Shown here piece after piece: positions 20,335 to 29,171 of a DNA stretch of 64,000 bases (position 1 is its first letter; each line of letters begins with the position of its first letter). The notes under the pieces are model-generated. The model saw nothing but the letters and a program-made list of their open reading frames with translations. It made no database searches and had not been told where the DNA came from. The stretch is from an uncultured Bacteroidota bacterium (GTDB lineage: Bacteria; Bacteroidota; Bacteroidia; Flavobacteriales; Flavobacteriaceae): NCBI GenBank assembly GCA_913041125.1, contig CAJWHM010000003.1, positions 27,974 to 91,973 of the forward strand. The letters run 5' to 3'. The translations under genes and the position numbers were made by a program.

Positions 20335-21075
20335 TTAAAAGTTTAATTTCTTTTTACGAAGTTCAAAATTCTTTCCTAAATAAACTTTTCGGACCATTTC
20401 GTCTTCCGCAAGTTGTTCAGGAGTCCCTGCTTTTAGTATACTCCCTTCAAACATAAGGTATGTTTTATCAGTTATTGCAAGAGTTTCTTGAACATTATGG
20501 TCAGTAATAAGGATTCCAATGTTTTTCTTTTTAAGATGTGCTACAATACGTTGAATATCTTCAACTGCTACGGGGTCTACTCCTGCAAAAGGCTCATCCA
20601 ATAACACAAATTTTGGATCTGTGGCTAATGCTCTTGCAATCTCTGTTCTTCTTCTTTCTCCACCTGAAAGCAAATCTCCACGATTTTTTCTTATATGTTC
20701 AAGACCAAATTCGGCTATTAATGATTCCATTTTTTCAATTTGTTCAGATTTATTAAGTCTTGTCATTTGGAGAACACTTAAGATATTTTCTTCAATACTC
20801 ATTTTTCTGAAGACTGAAGCCTCTTGGGCCAAATATCCAATCCCTTTTTGTGCTCTTTTATACATTGGAAATTTTGTTATTTCTGTATCCTCAAGAAATA
20901 TTGCTCCACTATTTGGTTTAATTAAACCTACAATCATATAAAATGAAGTAGTTTTACCAGCCCCGTTAGGTCCTAACAGGCCAACAATTTCTCCTCTAGA
21001 AACTTCAAGAGAGATACCCTTTACAACCTTACGTCCTTTATAAGCTTTTTCAATCTTTTCAGCTCTGAGTCTCAT
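20335..21075 (-). CDS. lptB: Lipopolysaccharide export ABC ATPase LptB
   Basis: This 246-residue ATPase powers the LptBFG complex that extracts LPS from the inner membrane. Walker A is GPNGAGKTTSF near residue 35, the signature is LLSGGERRRTEIARAL, and Walker B is KFVLLDEPFAGVDP with the H-loop ITDHNVQETL. The GERRR form of the signature and the PFAGVDP sequence are characteristic of LptB. The membrane partners are not in this window. TatC is encoded 19 bases upstream on the same strand. Confidence 0.93.
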   Translation of the reverse strand: MRLRAEKIEKAYKGRKVVKGISLEVSRGEIVGLLGPNGAGKTTSFYMIVGLIKPNSGAIFLEDTEITKFPMYKRAQKGIGYLAQEASVFRKMSIEENILSVLQMTRLNKSEQIEKMESLIAEFGLEHIRKNRGDLLSGGERRRTEIARALATDPKFVLLDEPFAGVDPVAVEDIQRIVAHLKKKNIGILITDHNVQETLAITDKTYLMFEGSILKAGTPEQLAEDEMVRKVYLGKNFELRKKKLNF

Positions 21076-21094
21076 ATGATTAATTAATTCAATT

Positions 21095-21913
21095 CTAATT
21101 TGTTAATCTATCCTGTTTTTTTATAACTATTCTTGATATCAAGATACTAACTTCATAAAGTATCAGGATAGGAATACTCACAATTATTTGACTTGCTATG
21201 TCTGGTGGAGTAATAATGGCAGATAAACTCAAAACTAAAACTAATGAAATTTTACGATTTTTTCTCAAAAAAGCTGGAGTAATGATTCCTACTTTAGTTA
21301 AAAAATAAACTATAATTGGAAGTTCAAAAATAATTCCTGAAGCAAGAACTGAAGCTCTTAACAAACCTATGTAACTGTTTAAATCAAAGTCGTTAAAAAT
21401 TTCAGAGCTAACAGAATAATTTCCAAGAAAATTTATTGATAGTGGAGTTACAATATAATAACCAAATAAAACCCCTAAAAAGAAAAGTAGCGATGCAATA
21501 AAAATAAATCCTCTGGCATTTTTTCTTTCATTTTCATAAAGTCCTGGACTAATAAATTTCCAAAATTCAAAAATAATATAGGGAAATGCTAATATAAATC
21601 CAGCAAGAATTGATGTCCATAAATGTGCAGAAAATTGACCTGCCATAGTTCTACTTTGTATTCTAAAAGGTAGTTCATCAATACAAAAACTATTTCCTTG
21701 TCCTATAGATTGGGAAATTGAACAAAACAATTTATATGTTATAAAATCTTTTTTTTTCGGACCAAAAAGTAATACATCAAAAATAAAGTCCTTGAAAATA
21801 AAAGCTAGGGTTGCAATAATAAGAATAGCTATAACGGATCGAATAAGATGCCATCTCAATTCTTCCAAATGGTCCAAAAAGGACATTTCATCTTTTGGCT
21901 GTGTAGAATTCAT
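21095..21913 (-). CDS. tatC: Twin-arginine translocase subunit TatC
   Basis: TatC recognises twin-arginine signal peptides and exports folded proteins. The 272-residue protein has six membrane segments; family hallmarks are MSFLDHLEELRWHLIRS at the N-terminus and FEFWKFISPGLYENERK. An extended periplasmic loop follows the first helix, as usual in Bacteroidota. Likely clients in this window are the MNRRESLK and MNRRDFID proteins at 49333 and 51752. No tatA lies next to it. Confidence 0.95.
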   Translation of the reverse strand: MNSTQPKDEMSFLDHLEELRWHLIRSVIAILIIATLAFIFKDFIFDVLLFGPKKKDFITYKLFCSISQSIGQGNSFCIDELPFRIQSRTMAGQFSAHLWTSILAGFILAFPYIIFEFWKFISPGLYENERKNARGFIFIASLLFFLGVLFGYYIVTPLSINFLGNYSVSSEIFNDFDLNSYIGLLRASVLASGIIFELPIIVYFLTKVGIITPAFLRKNRKISLVLVLSLSAIITPPDIASQIIVSIPILILYEVSILISRIVIKKQDRLTN

Positions 21914-21941
21914 ATTATAAAAACTTGTTTGATAACTGAAA

Positions 21942-21949
21942 CAAAAGTA
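21942..21949 (-). promoter_or_regulatory. Putative -7 promoter element of tatC-lptB
   Basis: The minus strand reads TACTTTTG, an exact TAnnTTTG match, 28 bases before the tatC ATG. No -33 TTG at ideal spacing. Functional assignment is inferred. Confidence 0.4.
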
Positions 21950-22078
21950 TCAAAAAAACAAGTTTGAATTTGAAGTATTTTAAATTGAAAAGCTTTATTA
22001 AATCATAACAATTCAATTGTTTTTTAGTAAATTTTGTATATTTAGTTAATTGCTTGAAACAAACTTCCATTTTCTTTC

Positions 22079-24268
22079 ATGAACATAGAAGAGCTTAAAA
22101 TTCAGCTAAAAAGACACTTTGGTTTTACAGACTTCAAAGGCTTACAAAGAGAAGTAATAACAAATGTTTTAAAAAACAATGACTCTTTTGTAATTATGCC
22201 CACTGGAGGTGGTAAATCATTATGCTATCAACTTCCAGCATTAATTCAAGAAGGAACAGCAATAGTAGTTTCTCCACTTATAGCATTAATGAAGAATCAA
22301 GTTGACTCATTAAGGGGTATATCAGATAGTAATGCTATTGCACATGTATTAAATTCATCTTTAAATAAAACAGAGACAGCCCAGGTTAAAAAGGATATAT
22401 TATCTGGCTCAACTAAATTGCTTTATGTAGCTCCTGAGTCTTTATCTAAGCAAGAAACTATAGGCTTTTTAAAAACTATTAAAATTTCTTTTCTAGCAAT
22501 AGATGAAGCACACTGTATATCAGAATGGGGTCATGATTTTAGACCTGAATATCGTAATTTGAGAATTATTCTTGAACAATTTAAACAATCTGTTCCTATA
22601 ATAGCACTTACAGCAACAGCAACTCCAAAAGTTCAAGAAGATATTATGAAAAATTTAGGTATCACAAATGCAAAAATTTTTAAGGCCTCCTTTAATAGAC
22701 CTAACTTGTATTATGAAGTTAGAACAAAAACAAATCAGATAGATTCAGATATTATTCGATTTATTAAAAATAATAAAGGTAAGTCTGGAATTATTTATTG
22801 CTTAGCAAGAAAAAAAGTTGAGGAGTTAGCTCAAACTCTTCAAGTTAATAATATCAGTGCTCTGCCTTATCATGCTGGATTAGATTCTAAAACAAGGGTT
22901 AAAAATCAAGATTTTTTTCTTAAAGATAATTGTGATGTTATAGTTGCAACTATAGCATTTGGTATGGGTATTGATAAGCCTGATGTAAGATTTGTAATAC
23001 ATCATGATATTCCGAAGAGTATTGAGAGTTATTACCAGGAAACGGGGAGAGCTGGAAGAGATGGAGGCGAAGGCCATTGTTTAGCATTTTATTCATATAA
23101 AGATATAGAGAAACTAGAAAAGTTTATGTCAGGAAAGCCTATTGCTGAACAAGAAATAGGATTAGCTTTGTTATCAGACATGGTAGCTTATGCTGAAACA
23201 TCTGTTTCAAGAAGAAAATTTATACTTCATTATTTTGGGGAATATTATGATAATGAAACAGGTGAAGGAGGTCAAATGGATGATAATATGCGTTTCCCAA
23301 AAAAGAAATTCGAAGCAAAAAATGAACTTACATTGCTATTGAAAACTGTAAAAGAAACAAAAGAGATATATAAATCAAAAGAATTAGTTAAAACGCTTTT
23401 AGGAGAGACAAATGCTATAATTAAGTCACATAAAACAGACGTCCTCTCAGTTTTTGGGTCTGGTAAATTAAAAGACAGTCAATTTTGGATGGCTTTAATA
23501 AGACAGGTTTTAGTTACAGGTTATTTAAAAAAAGATATCGAAGCTTATGGTTTAATTCTTATTACTCCTAAGGGTGAAGAATTTATAAAATCACCCAAAA
23601 GTTTTATGATGACCGAGGATCATGATTACAAACAATTAGAAGATTCTCAGATAAACATAAATAATTCTAAACAATCACTAGACGATAGACTAATGGAACT
23701 ATTAGTGAAACTTAGAAAAGAAGTTGCTTTAAAGAATGAGGTGCCTCCCTACACTGTTTTTCAAGAGAACTCTCTTGAAGAAATGTGTCTAAAATATCCA
23801 ATTTCTTTAGAAGAATTGGTTAATATTAATGGGGTAGGAGAGGGAAAAGCTAAACGTTATGGTAAAGAGTTCTTAGATATTATTAATCTATATGTCGATG
23901 AAAATAAAATTTTAAGACCTGACGATTTAGTAGTTAAAAGCACAGGGGTAAATTCATCTTTAAAACTATATTTGATTCAAAGCATTGACAGGAAGCTTCT
24001 ACTTGAAGATATTGCAGACGCAAAAGGTATGACTCTTGATGAGCTAATTACAGAAATGGAGACAATTGTATTTTCTGGCACAAAACTAAATATTAATTAT
24101 TATCTAGAAGACTTTTTTGATGATGACCAAATAGAAGAATTATATGATTATTTTATAGAATCTAATTCAGATTCAATAAAAGACGCAATAGATTATTTTG
24201 ATGGAGATTATGAGGAAGAAGAAATTCGTTTGTATAGAATTAAATTTTTGAGTGAAATCGCAAATTAA
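22079..24268 (+). CDS. recQ: ATP-dependent DNA helicase RecQ
   Basis: RecQ is a 3'-5' helicase for recombination and fork repair. The 729 residues comprise a helicase core (residues about 1-335) with Walker A MPTGGGKSLCYQLPA and DEAH motif IDEAHCISEWGHDFRPEYR, arginine fingers in YYQETGRAGRDG, an RQC region and an HRDC domain (about 545-620, with VNINGVGEGKAKRYGKEF), plus a C-terminal extension. The RQC zinc cysteines are missing: where E. coli-type RecQ has the four-Cys subdomain, this one reads RRKFILHYFGEYYDNETG without cysteine. Confidence 0.95.
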   Translation: MNIEELKIQLKRHFGFTDFKGLQREVITNVLKNNDSFVIMPTGGGKSLCYQLPALIQEGTAIVVSPLIALMKNQVDSLRGISDSNAIAHVLNSSLNKTETAQVKKDILSGSTKLLYVAPESLSKQETIGFLKTIKISFLAIDEAHCISEWGHDFRPEYRNLRIILEQFKQSVPIIALTATATPKVQEDIMKNLGITNAKIFKASFNRPNLYYEVRTKTNQIDSDIIRFIKNNKGKSGIIYCLARKKVEELAQTLQVNNISALPYHAGLDSKTRVKNQDFFLKDNCDVIVATIAFGMGIDKPDVRFVIHHDIPKSIESYYQETGRAGRDGGEGHCLAFYSYKDIEKLEKFMSGKPIAEQEIGLALLSDMVAYAETSVSRRKFILHYFGEYYDNETGEGGQMDDNMRFPKKKFEAKNELTLLLKTVKETKEIYKSKELVKTLLGETNAIIKSHKTDVLSVFGSGKLKDSQFWMALIRQVLVTGYLKKDIEAYGLILITPKGEEFIKSPKSFMMTEDHDYKQLEDSQININNSKQSLDDRLMELLVKLRKEVALKNEVPPYTVFQENSLEEMCLKYPISLEELVNINGVGEGKAKRYGKEFLDIINLYVDENKILRPDDLVVKSTGVNSSLKLYLIQSIDRKLLLEDIADAKGMTLDELITEMETIVFSGTKLNINYYLEDFFDDDQIEELYDYFIESNSDSIKDAIDYFDGDYEEEEIRLYRIKFLSEIAN

Positions 24269-24271
24269 GTA

Positions 24272-24300
24272 TTGTCAACTCCTATTGATGATTATCTTTG
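24272..24300 (+). promoter_or_regulatory. Bacteroidota-type promoter of the immunophilin gene
   Basis: TTG at 24272-24274, then 18 bases, then TATCTTTG at 24293-24300: both elements of the Bacteroidota consensus at normal spacing. A tract of 13 A follows directly and leads into the ATG at 24314, so the 5' leader is short and A-rich, without a Shine-Dalgarno sequence. Confidence 0.6.
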
Positions 24301-24313
24301 AAAAAAAAAAAAA

Positions 24314-25240
24314 ATGAAAGGTATTTTTGCAAAAATTAAAACCTCAAAAGGAATCATTTTAATTGAATTGGAATATAAACTTACACCTGGAACTGTGGGA
24401 AACTTTATAAGCTTGGCAGAAGGAACTCAACAGAATAATCATAAAAAAATAGGAGAACCTTATTATGATGGATTAAAATTTCATCGAGTAATCTCGGACT
24501 TTATGATTCAAGGAGGGTGCCCACTGGGTACAGGAACAGGTAGCCCAGGATACCAATTTGATGATGAATTTAACTCAGAATTAAAACATAATAAAGCAGG
24601 AACCCTTTCTATGGCAAATTCTGGTCCAGGAACTAATGGAAGTCAATTTTTTATAACCCATGGACCAACTGATTGGCTTGACAATAAACATTCAGTTTTC
24701 GGTTATGTTACTGAAGGACAAAATGTTGTTGATAAAATTGTTCAAGGTGACTTAATTGAATCAATTAAAATTGAAAGATATGGAGATGATGCAATAAAAT
24801 GGAATGCTAAAAATGCATTTAATGAATTTAAAGCTAATGAGGATGTAAGAAGGAACAAGGATAAAGAGAATGAGGAAAAGGTACTTAAAAGTTTCACCGC
24901 TGAAATGAAAAAAACAAATACTGGATTGTATTATAAAATCACAAAAGATGGAACAGGACCATTCCCGAGTAAGGGAGACAAAGTTTCTGTTCATTACAAA
25001 GGAACCTTTTTGGATGGAACAGTTTTTGACTCTTCATATCAACGTAATCAGCCCATTGAGTTTGATATCGGATTAGGACAAGTTATACCCGGGTGGGATG
25101 AAGGAATCATGCTGCTTAACAAAGGTGCAGGAGCTCGTTTTGTAATACCAAGCAATCTTGCTTACGGTTCCCGAGGTGCAGGTGGTGTAATACCTCCAAA
25201 TTCAACTCTAATATTTGAAGTTGAATTACTTAATTTTTAA
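24314..25240 (+). CDS. Cyclophilin-FKBP fusion peptidyl-prolyl isomerase (dual-family immunophilin)
   Basis: The 308-residue protein joins two unrelated prolyl isomerase folds. Residues about 5-165 form a cyclophilin domain: LKFHRVISDFMIQGGCPLGT, MANSGPGTNGSQFFITHGP and WLDNKHSVFGYV. After a charged linker (ANEDVRRNKDKENEEKVLKS), residues about 215-308 form an FKBP domain: VSVHYKGTFLDGTVFDSSYQ, VIPGWDEGIMLL and LAYGSRGAGGVIPPNSTLIF. No signal peptide is visible, so it probably acts on folding in the cytosol. Active-site residues of both domains look intact. Cyclophilin-first fusions of this kind are known from flavobacteria. Confidence 0.93.
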   Translation: MKGIFAKIKTSKGIILIELEYKLTPGTVGNFISLAEGTQQNNHKKIGEPYYDGLKFHRVISDFMIQGGCPLGTGTGSPGYQFDDEFNSELKHNKAGTLSMANSGPGTNGSQFFITHGPTDWLDNKHSVFGYVTEGQNVVDKIVQGDLIESIKIERYGDDAIKWNAKNAFNEFKANEDVRRNKDKENEEKVLKSFTAEMKKTNTGLYYKITKDGTGPFPSKGDKVSVHYKGTFLDGTVFDSSYQRNQPIEFDIGLGQVIPGWDEGIMLLNKGAGARFVIPSNLAYGSRGAGGVIPPNSTLIFEVELLNF

Positions 25241-25260
25241 TTTATACTAATTAGATTTTA

Positions 25261-25818
25261 TTAATCATTCCATTTTATGTTACAGCCCATACTTGGATAC
25301 TGTTTTTGGTTATATGATAATTTTAACAACATTAATTCTGCTGCTTTATGAATATCCTCACCTGTTACGGGTAAATTATTTCCAGGTCTTGAAGAATCAA
25401 AACGGCCACGGTAATATAATTCAAGATTTTTATCGAAAAGATAAAAATCAGGTGTGCATGCAGCTTGATAATTTTTTGCCACTTCTTGGGTTTCATCAAA
25501 TAGATAAGGAAAAGAAAAGCTGTTATTTTTTGCAAATATTTCCATTTCCTCTGGCCCGTCTTGAGGATGGGTCTTAATACTGTTACTTGAAATTGCAATC
25601 GTATTTATCCCTTTTTTTTTAAAATCTTTAGAAGTATTTAAAATCCCATTAAGTAAATGAATAACGTAAGGACAGTGATTACACATAAAAATAATTAGTG
25701 TTCCTTTTAAGCCTTTAATTTCATTTAAACTTTTAAATTTCCCATCAATTACGTTGGGGAGACTAAAATCAGGAGCTTTTGTTTCTAGAGGTAACATGTA
25801 GGATTCAGTTAGTGCCAT
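25261..25818 (-). CDS. Thioredoxin-fold redoxin (AhpC/TSA-like)
   Basis: The 185-residue protein has the thioredoxin fold of the AhpC/TSA-redoxin group: TKAPDFSLPNVIDGKFKSL at the N-terminus and LIIFMCNHCPYVIHLLNGIL at the active site. The CNHC arrangement places two cysteines close together, unlike the single peroxidatic cysteine of typical peroxiredoxins, so it may act as a thiol-disulfide protein. CTPDFYLFDKNLELYYRGRFD is characteristic of the family. No signal peptide is apparent. Function is not proven. Confidence 0.85.
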   Translation of the reverse strand: MALTESYMLPLETKAPDFSLPNVIDGKFKSLNEIKGLKGTLIIFMCNHCPYVIHLLNGILNTSKDFKKKGINTIAISSNSIKTHPQDGPEEMEIFAKNNSFSFPYLFDETQEVAKNYQAACTPDFYLFDKNLELYYRGRFDSSRPGNNLPVTGEDIHKAAELMLLKLSYNQKQYPSMGCNIKWND

Positions 25819-25863
25819 AAATTGATATTTAAAATTTAAAATTAGTATTTTTAATAAAATTTA

Positions 25864-26196
25864 TTGGATTTGATTGACTATTCTGTTTTTGAAAAACTTG
25901 ATTTTCGTGTTGGCACAATAATTAATGCTGAAGAATTTCAAGAGGCAAAAAAACCAGCCTATAAATTAAAAATTGATTTTGGCCCTCTCGGTGTTTTGAA
26001 CTCATCAGCTCAAATCACAAAAAATTATCAAATTAAAGACCTAAAAGAAAAACAAATCATCGCATTGGTAAATGTAGGAAAACGAAAAATTGCCAATTTT
26101 GAAAGTCAATGTTTGGTTTTAGGTGCTAATCACAATGGTGAGGTCATTTTGTTAGCACCTGAAAAAAAAATTCCAAACGGTCAGCAAGTACTTTAA
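25864..26196 (+). CDS. CsaA-like tRNA-binding domain protein
   Basis: This 110-residue protein consists of one OB-fold tRNA-binding domain of the CsaA/EMAP-II type: FEKLDFRVGTIINAEEFQEA, LNSSAQITKNY and LVNVGKRKIANFESQCLVLG. CsaA proteins have export-related chaperone activity and bind tRNA as dimers. The frame offers only TTG starts (25864 or 25870). It ends one base before the convergent M14 peptidase gene. Confidence 0.88.
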   Translation: MDLIDYSVFEKLDFRVGTIINAEEFQEAKKPAYKLKIDFGPLGVLNSSAQITKNYQIKDLKEKQIIALVNVGKRKIANFESQCLVLGANHNGEVILLAPEKKIPNGQQVL

Positions 26197-28710
26197 TTAC
26201 ATCAAATCAGAGAGATATATTGCATTTGTGAGTATTCGGTTAGTTCCATACCAAAAAGCTCTAAAATTTGTATTGTCTGTCATAATAATGATTCTTCCTT
26301 TTCCATATTGAATTGTTTTAAAAGGTACAGTTTTTTTAAGAACAGCAAGATTTTCTTTAGAGATATAACCAGCTAATAGTGGGTTGCTAGTATATTGAAT
26401 GGGATTATTATAGCTCTGTTCATCTGCTTTTATGAATAAATTTGTATTTCTAAAAAGAGGAACATTATCATTTAAATAGCCAAAATTAATTGGGTGACTT
26501 CTATCAATATTTGTATTAAATATTGCTCCACCAGTTATTTGTGCTCCGTAAAATTTATTTTTGTTTTCGAAGCTTATATTATAAGCCCTATGATTATGTT
26601 CTAAAAATTCAACATTTATTAATTCATTTTCTTTGAGCCACTTTATTGAATATCTATATCCAATTAAAACACCACCACTACAAACAAATTCTTTTAATTT
26701 TTCTGAACTCATATTTAAATTATTCCCTTCATAACTTGGTATTATTAAATGTGTATAGTTTTTGATATCAATTAATGGTAGATCTTTAATATCAATTTTC
26801 GAAATTGCTATTTCATGACGTGTGTCAAGTAAATGCCAAATCTCCCCGGCATCATAACTCCTAATTCCGTTTCCCACAAGTAACGCAATTTTAACTTTTT
26901 TTACCTTTTTGAAATCTCTAGATCCTAAATCAATGCCTTTAGTATTTCCAGTTGATACTCCAGTTATTTTTATTTTAGTCTTAATAGCACCCTCTTTTAA
27001 AATATTATATAGATTTTCCTCATTTATATCTTGATTTTTTGAAGGGATCATATATGTTCCAAAATCATAATTTTTACCATTAAGTGTAAATGGTGTCAAA
27101 CCCACTTTTACACGAATATTATTTTCATGAAGATAATTTATAAGTTTAGGTGTATAATAATTGTGTGGTTCAAAAAGATATGCATATTCCCCTTTCATAT
27201 TTACAAATCCCTTTGAAGGTTTTAATAAAGTAACCTCATCTCCAATTAGTGAAGTAGTGGTCTCATAATTGTAATTCAAATTAAATGCGAACGGGAATGT
27301 CCAAGCTGAGACATCATAGAATAAACTATCTTTAAATGTTTTCTGTACACTAAACATTGCACGAATCAGCTTGTTTTTTTTTTGATTTAAGGGAACAATG
27401 TAGCTTGATTCTTTAAAATACTGTTTACCTTCTCTTTTTATATCTTTTAATAATTTATTAAATCTAATATCATGCGATTCTAATATTTTCGCAAATTCAA
27501 ATGAAGTAGCTGGATCTTTTGGACTTCCAAACAATATAGCTTTTTGTTTACTTTTAAATGAATCATTTATAGATTTTTTGTAAAAATTTTTAAAATAAAT
27601 GAGAATCTCTTCTCTCAAATTATTAGCTGCTTTTAGAGTTGAAAAAACAGCTGTTAGTTGATTTCTTATAGTAAAAGGAAAACTAAGCAAACCATTTTCA
27701 GTGTTTTGTAGATGTCCTCTTGAACTAGCCTGTTCAAAAAGGATTCCAATACCACCATTTATATCAGGAAAAGCAGATCCTTTTCCTAAATAAAAATCGT
27801 CATAACTTTCCTCAGAGTAATATAATGAGCCTAGTTTATCAAACGCCTCAACATGAAATTCAGAAATTTTTTTTGTTAATTTTTGATTTAAATCTGTAAT
27901 TAATGGATTTACTCTTTCGGGTATGCCTGGTTGAAAGAAAAAGCTTGAGTTGGTTCCCATTTCATGATGATCAGTTAAAATATTAGGTAACCATTTATTA
28001 TAGGTTTTTATTCTAGCCTTAGTTTCAGGCAATTGAACTGGTAGCCAATCTCTATTTAAATCAAACCAATAATGATTAGTTCTTCCTCCTGGCCAAATCT
28101 CATTATATTCTCTATCATTAGGATCTGACGTAAGGATATTATTTCTATTTGTATTAGCCCAGTATGAAAATCTTTGCAAGCCGTCAGGATTATAGCTAGG
28201 ATCAAAAAGAATAATCATATTATTTAACATATCAATGGTATCTTCTTCCTCGCTTGCAGCAAGATGATAAGCTGCAATAAGACTAGCATTTGAACCACTA
28301 GGCTCGTTACCATGAACTGAAAACCCTTGATAAATCACAATTGGTTCTTTTTTTATATCTATTAAATCATTATTAATTTCTGTTAATTTTAAATGATTCT
28401 TTTGAATATTTCGAATGTTTTTATGATTTTCAGGACTTGTAATAGTAAGTAATATTAAGGGTCTGTCTTCATAAGTTTTACCTCTATTTTCAATTGTAAT
28501 GCGGTCTGAAGATTCAGCAAGACGATACATATAATTTAAGAGTTGGTCGTGAGAAACATGCCATGATCCAACTTCATAACCCAAGACTTCGTTTGGCTTG
28601 GGTATTTCTGGATTGTATTTATGATTTTTATCTAAATAATAACTTAGATTAACCTGACAATAAGCTTTGCAAATGCTTAATAAAACAAATAGGCAAATTA
28701 AATTTTTCAT
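26197..28710 (-). CDS. Secreted M14-family zinc carboxypeptidase
   Basis: The 837-residue protein begins with a signal peptide (MKNLICLFVLLSICKAYCQ). The M14 domain spans about 45-370: zinc ligands in SVHGNEPSGSNASLIA and the later histidine in ILTDHHEMGTNSSFFF, with substrate-binding arginines in FDLNRDWLPVQ. A long C-terminal region contains a class-I glutamine amidotransferase-like Rossmann segment (KVKIALLVGNGIRSYDAG), a layout common in Bacteroidota M14 enzymes. It probably trims peptides outside the cytoplasm. Confidence 0.9.
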   Translation of the reverse strand: MKNLICLFVLLSICKAYCQVNLSYYLDKNHKYNPEIPKPNEVLGYEVGSWHVSHDQLLNYMYRLAESSDRITIENRGKTYEDRPLILLTITSPENHKNIRNIQKNHLKLTEINNDLIDIKKEPIVIYQGFSVHGNEPSGSNASLIAAYHLAASEEEDTIDMLNNMIILFDPSYNPDGLQRFSYWANTNRNNILTSDPNDREYNEIWPGGRTNHYWFDLNRDWLPVQLPETKARIKTYNKWLPNILTDHHEMGTNSSFFFQPGIPERVNPLITDLNQKLTKKISEFHVEAFDKLGSLYYSEESYDDFYLGKGSAFPDINGGIGILFEQASSRGHLQNTENGLLSFPFTIRNQLTAVFSTLKAANNLREEILIYFKNFYKKSINDSFKSKQKAILFGSPKDPATSFEFAKILESHDIRFNKLLKDIKREGKQYFKESSYIVPLNQKKNKLIRAMFSVQKTFKDSLFYDVSAWTFPFAFNLNYNYETTTSLIGDEVTLLKPSKGFVNMKGEYAYLFEPHNYYTPKLINYLHENNIRVKVGLTPFTLNGKNYDFGTYMIPSKNQDINEENLYNILKEGAIKTKIKITGVSTGNTKGIDLGSRDFKKVKKVKIALLVGNGIRSYDAGEIWHLLDTRHEIAISKIDIKDLPLIDIKNYTHLIIPSYEGNNLNMSSEKLKEFVCSGGVLIGYRYSIKWLKENELINVEFLEHNHRAYNISFENKNKFYGAQITGGAIFNTNIDRSHPINFGYLNDNVPLFRNTNLFIKADEQSYNNPIQYTSNPLLAGYISKENLAVLKKTVPFKTIQYGKGRIIIMTDNTNFRAFWYGTNRILTNAIYLSDLM

Positions 28711-28786
28711 TAAAAAGTTTTGCCTAAATATGGTTATAATAAATTAATTGAAAAAATTAATAATCAAGTTATTAGTCAATCAAGAA

Positions 28787-29110
28787 CTAAGATTGAGTAT
28801 TTATATTATTTGGGATGTAGTTTTTTTGATGTCTTTCACTTATTACTTCAACTCCTCTTTGTTCAAAAATAAAATTCATTGTTTCATTTAAAAAAGCTGA
28901 AAAATTCTCAAAATCTTCTTTATAAACATAAATTTTATGTTTTTTATAATAGAATGATCCATCATCATTCGTGAATTTCTTACTTTCTGTTATTGTTAAG
29001 TAATAATCACTTGCTTTAGTCTCTCTAACATCAAAAAAATAGGTTCTTCTTCCAGCTCTAAGAACTTTTGAATATATTTCTTCTTGATTTTCGTTTAAAT
29101 TATCTGACAC
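28787..29110 (-). CDS. PUR-alpha-like DUF3276 nucleic-acid-binding protein
   Basis: The core SKVLRAGRRTYFFDVRETKA followed by YYLTITESKKFTNDDGSFYY and KHKIYVYKEDFENFSAF matches the bacterial PUR-alpha repeat family (DUF3276), small proteins that bind single-stranded DNA or RNA; relatives include Borrelia BpuR. The ORF track starts at 29203, but its first 31 residues overlap the ABC gene and look spurious. I prefer the GTG at 29110, giving a 107-residue protein starting with SDNLNENQEEIY, the usual N-terminus of this family. Confidence 0.85.
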   Translation of the reverse strand: MSDNLNENQEEIYSKVLRAGRRTYFFDVRETKASDYYLTITESKKFTNDDGSFYYKKHKIYVYKEDFENFSAFLNETMNFIFEQRGVEVISERHQKNYIPNNINTQS

Positions 29111-29171
29111 TTTACTTTCAACTATTTTTAATATTTTTGACAATTTTATCAAAAAAACTAAACAAAACAAA

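Noticed and set aside
24301-24313. Run of 13 A before the immunophilin start
   Set aside because: Considered as a slippage or programmed frameshift site, but it lies before the ATG and not in the coding frame; treated as an A-rich leader.
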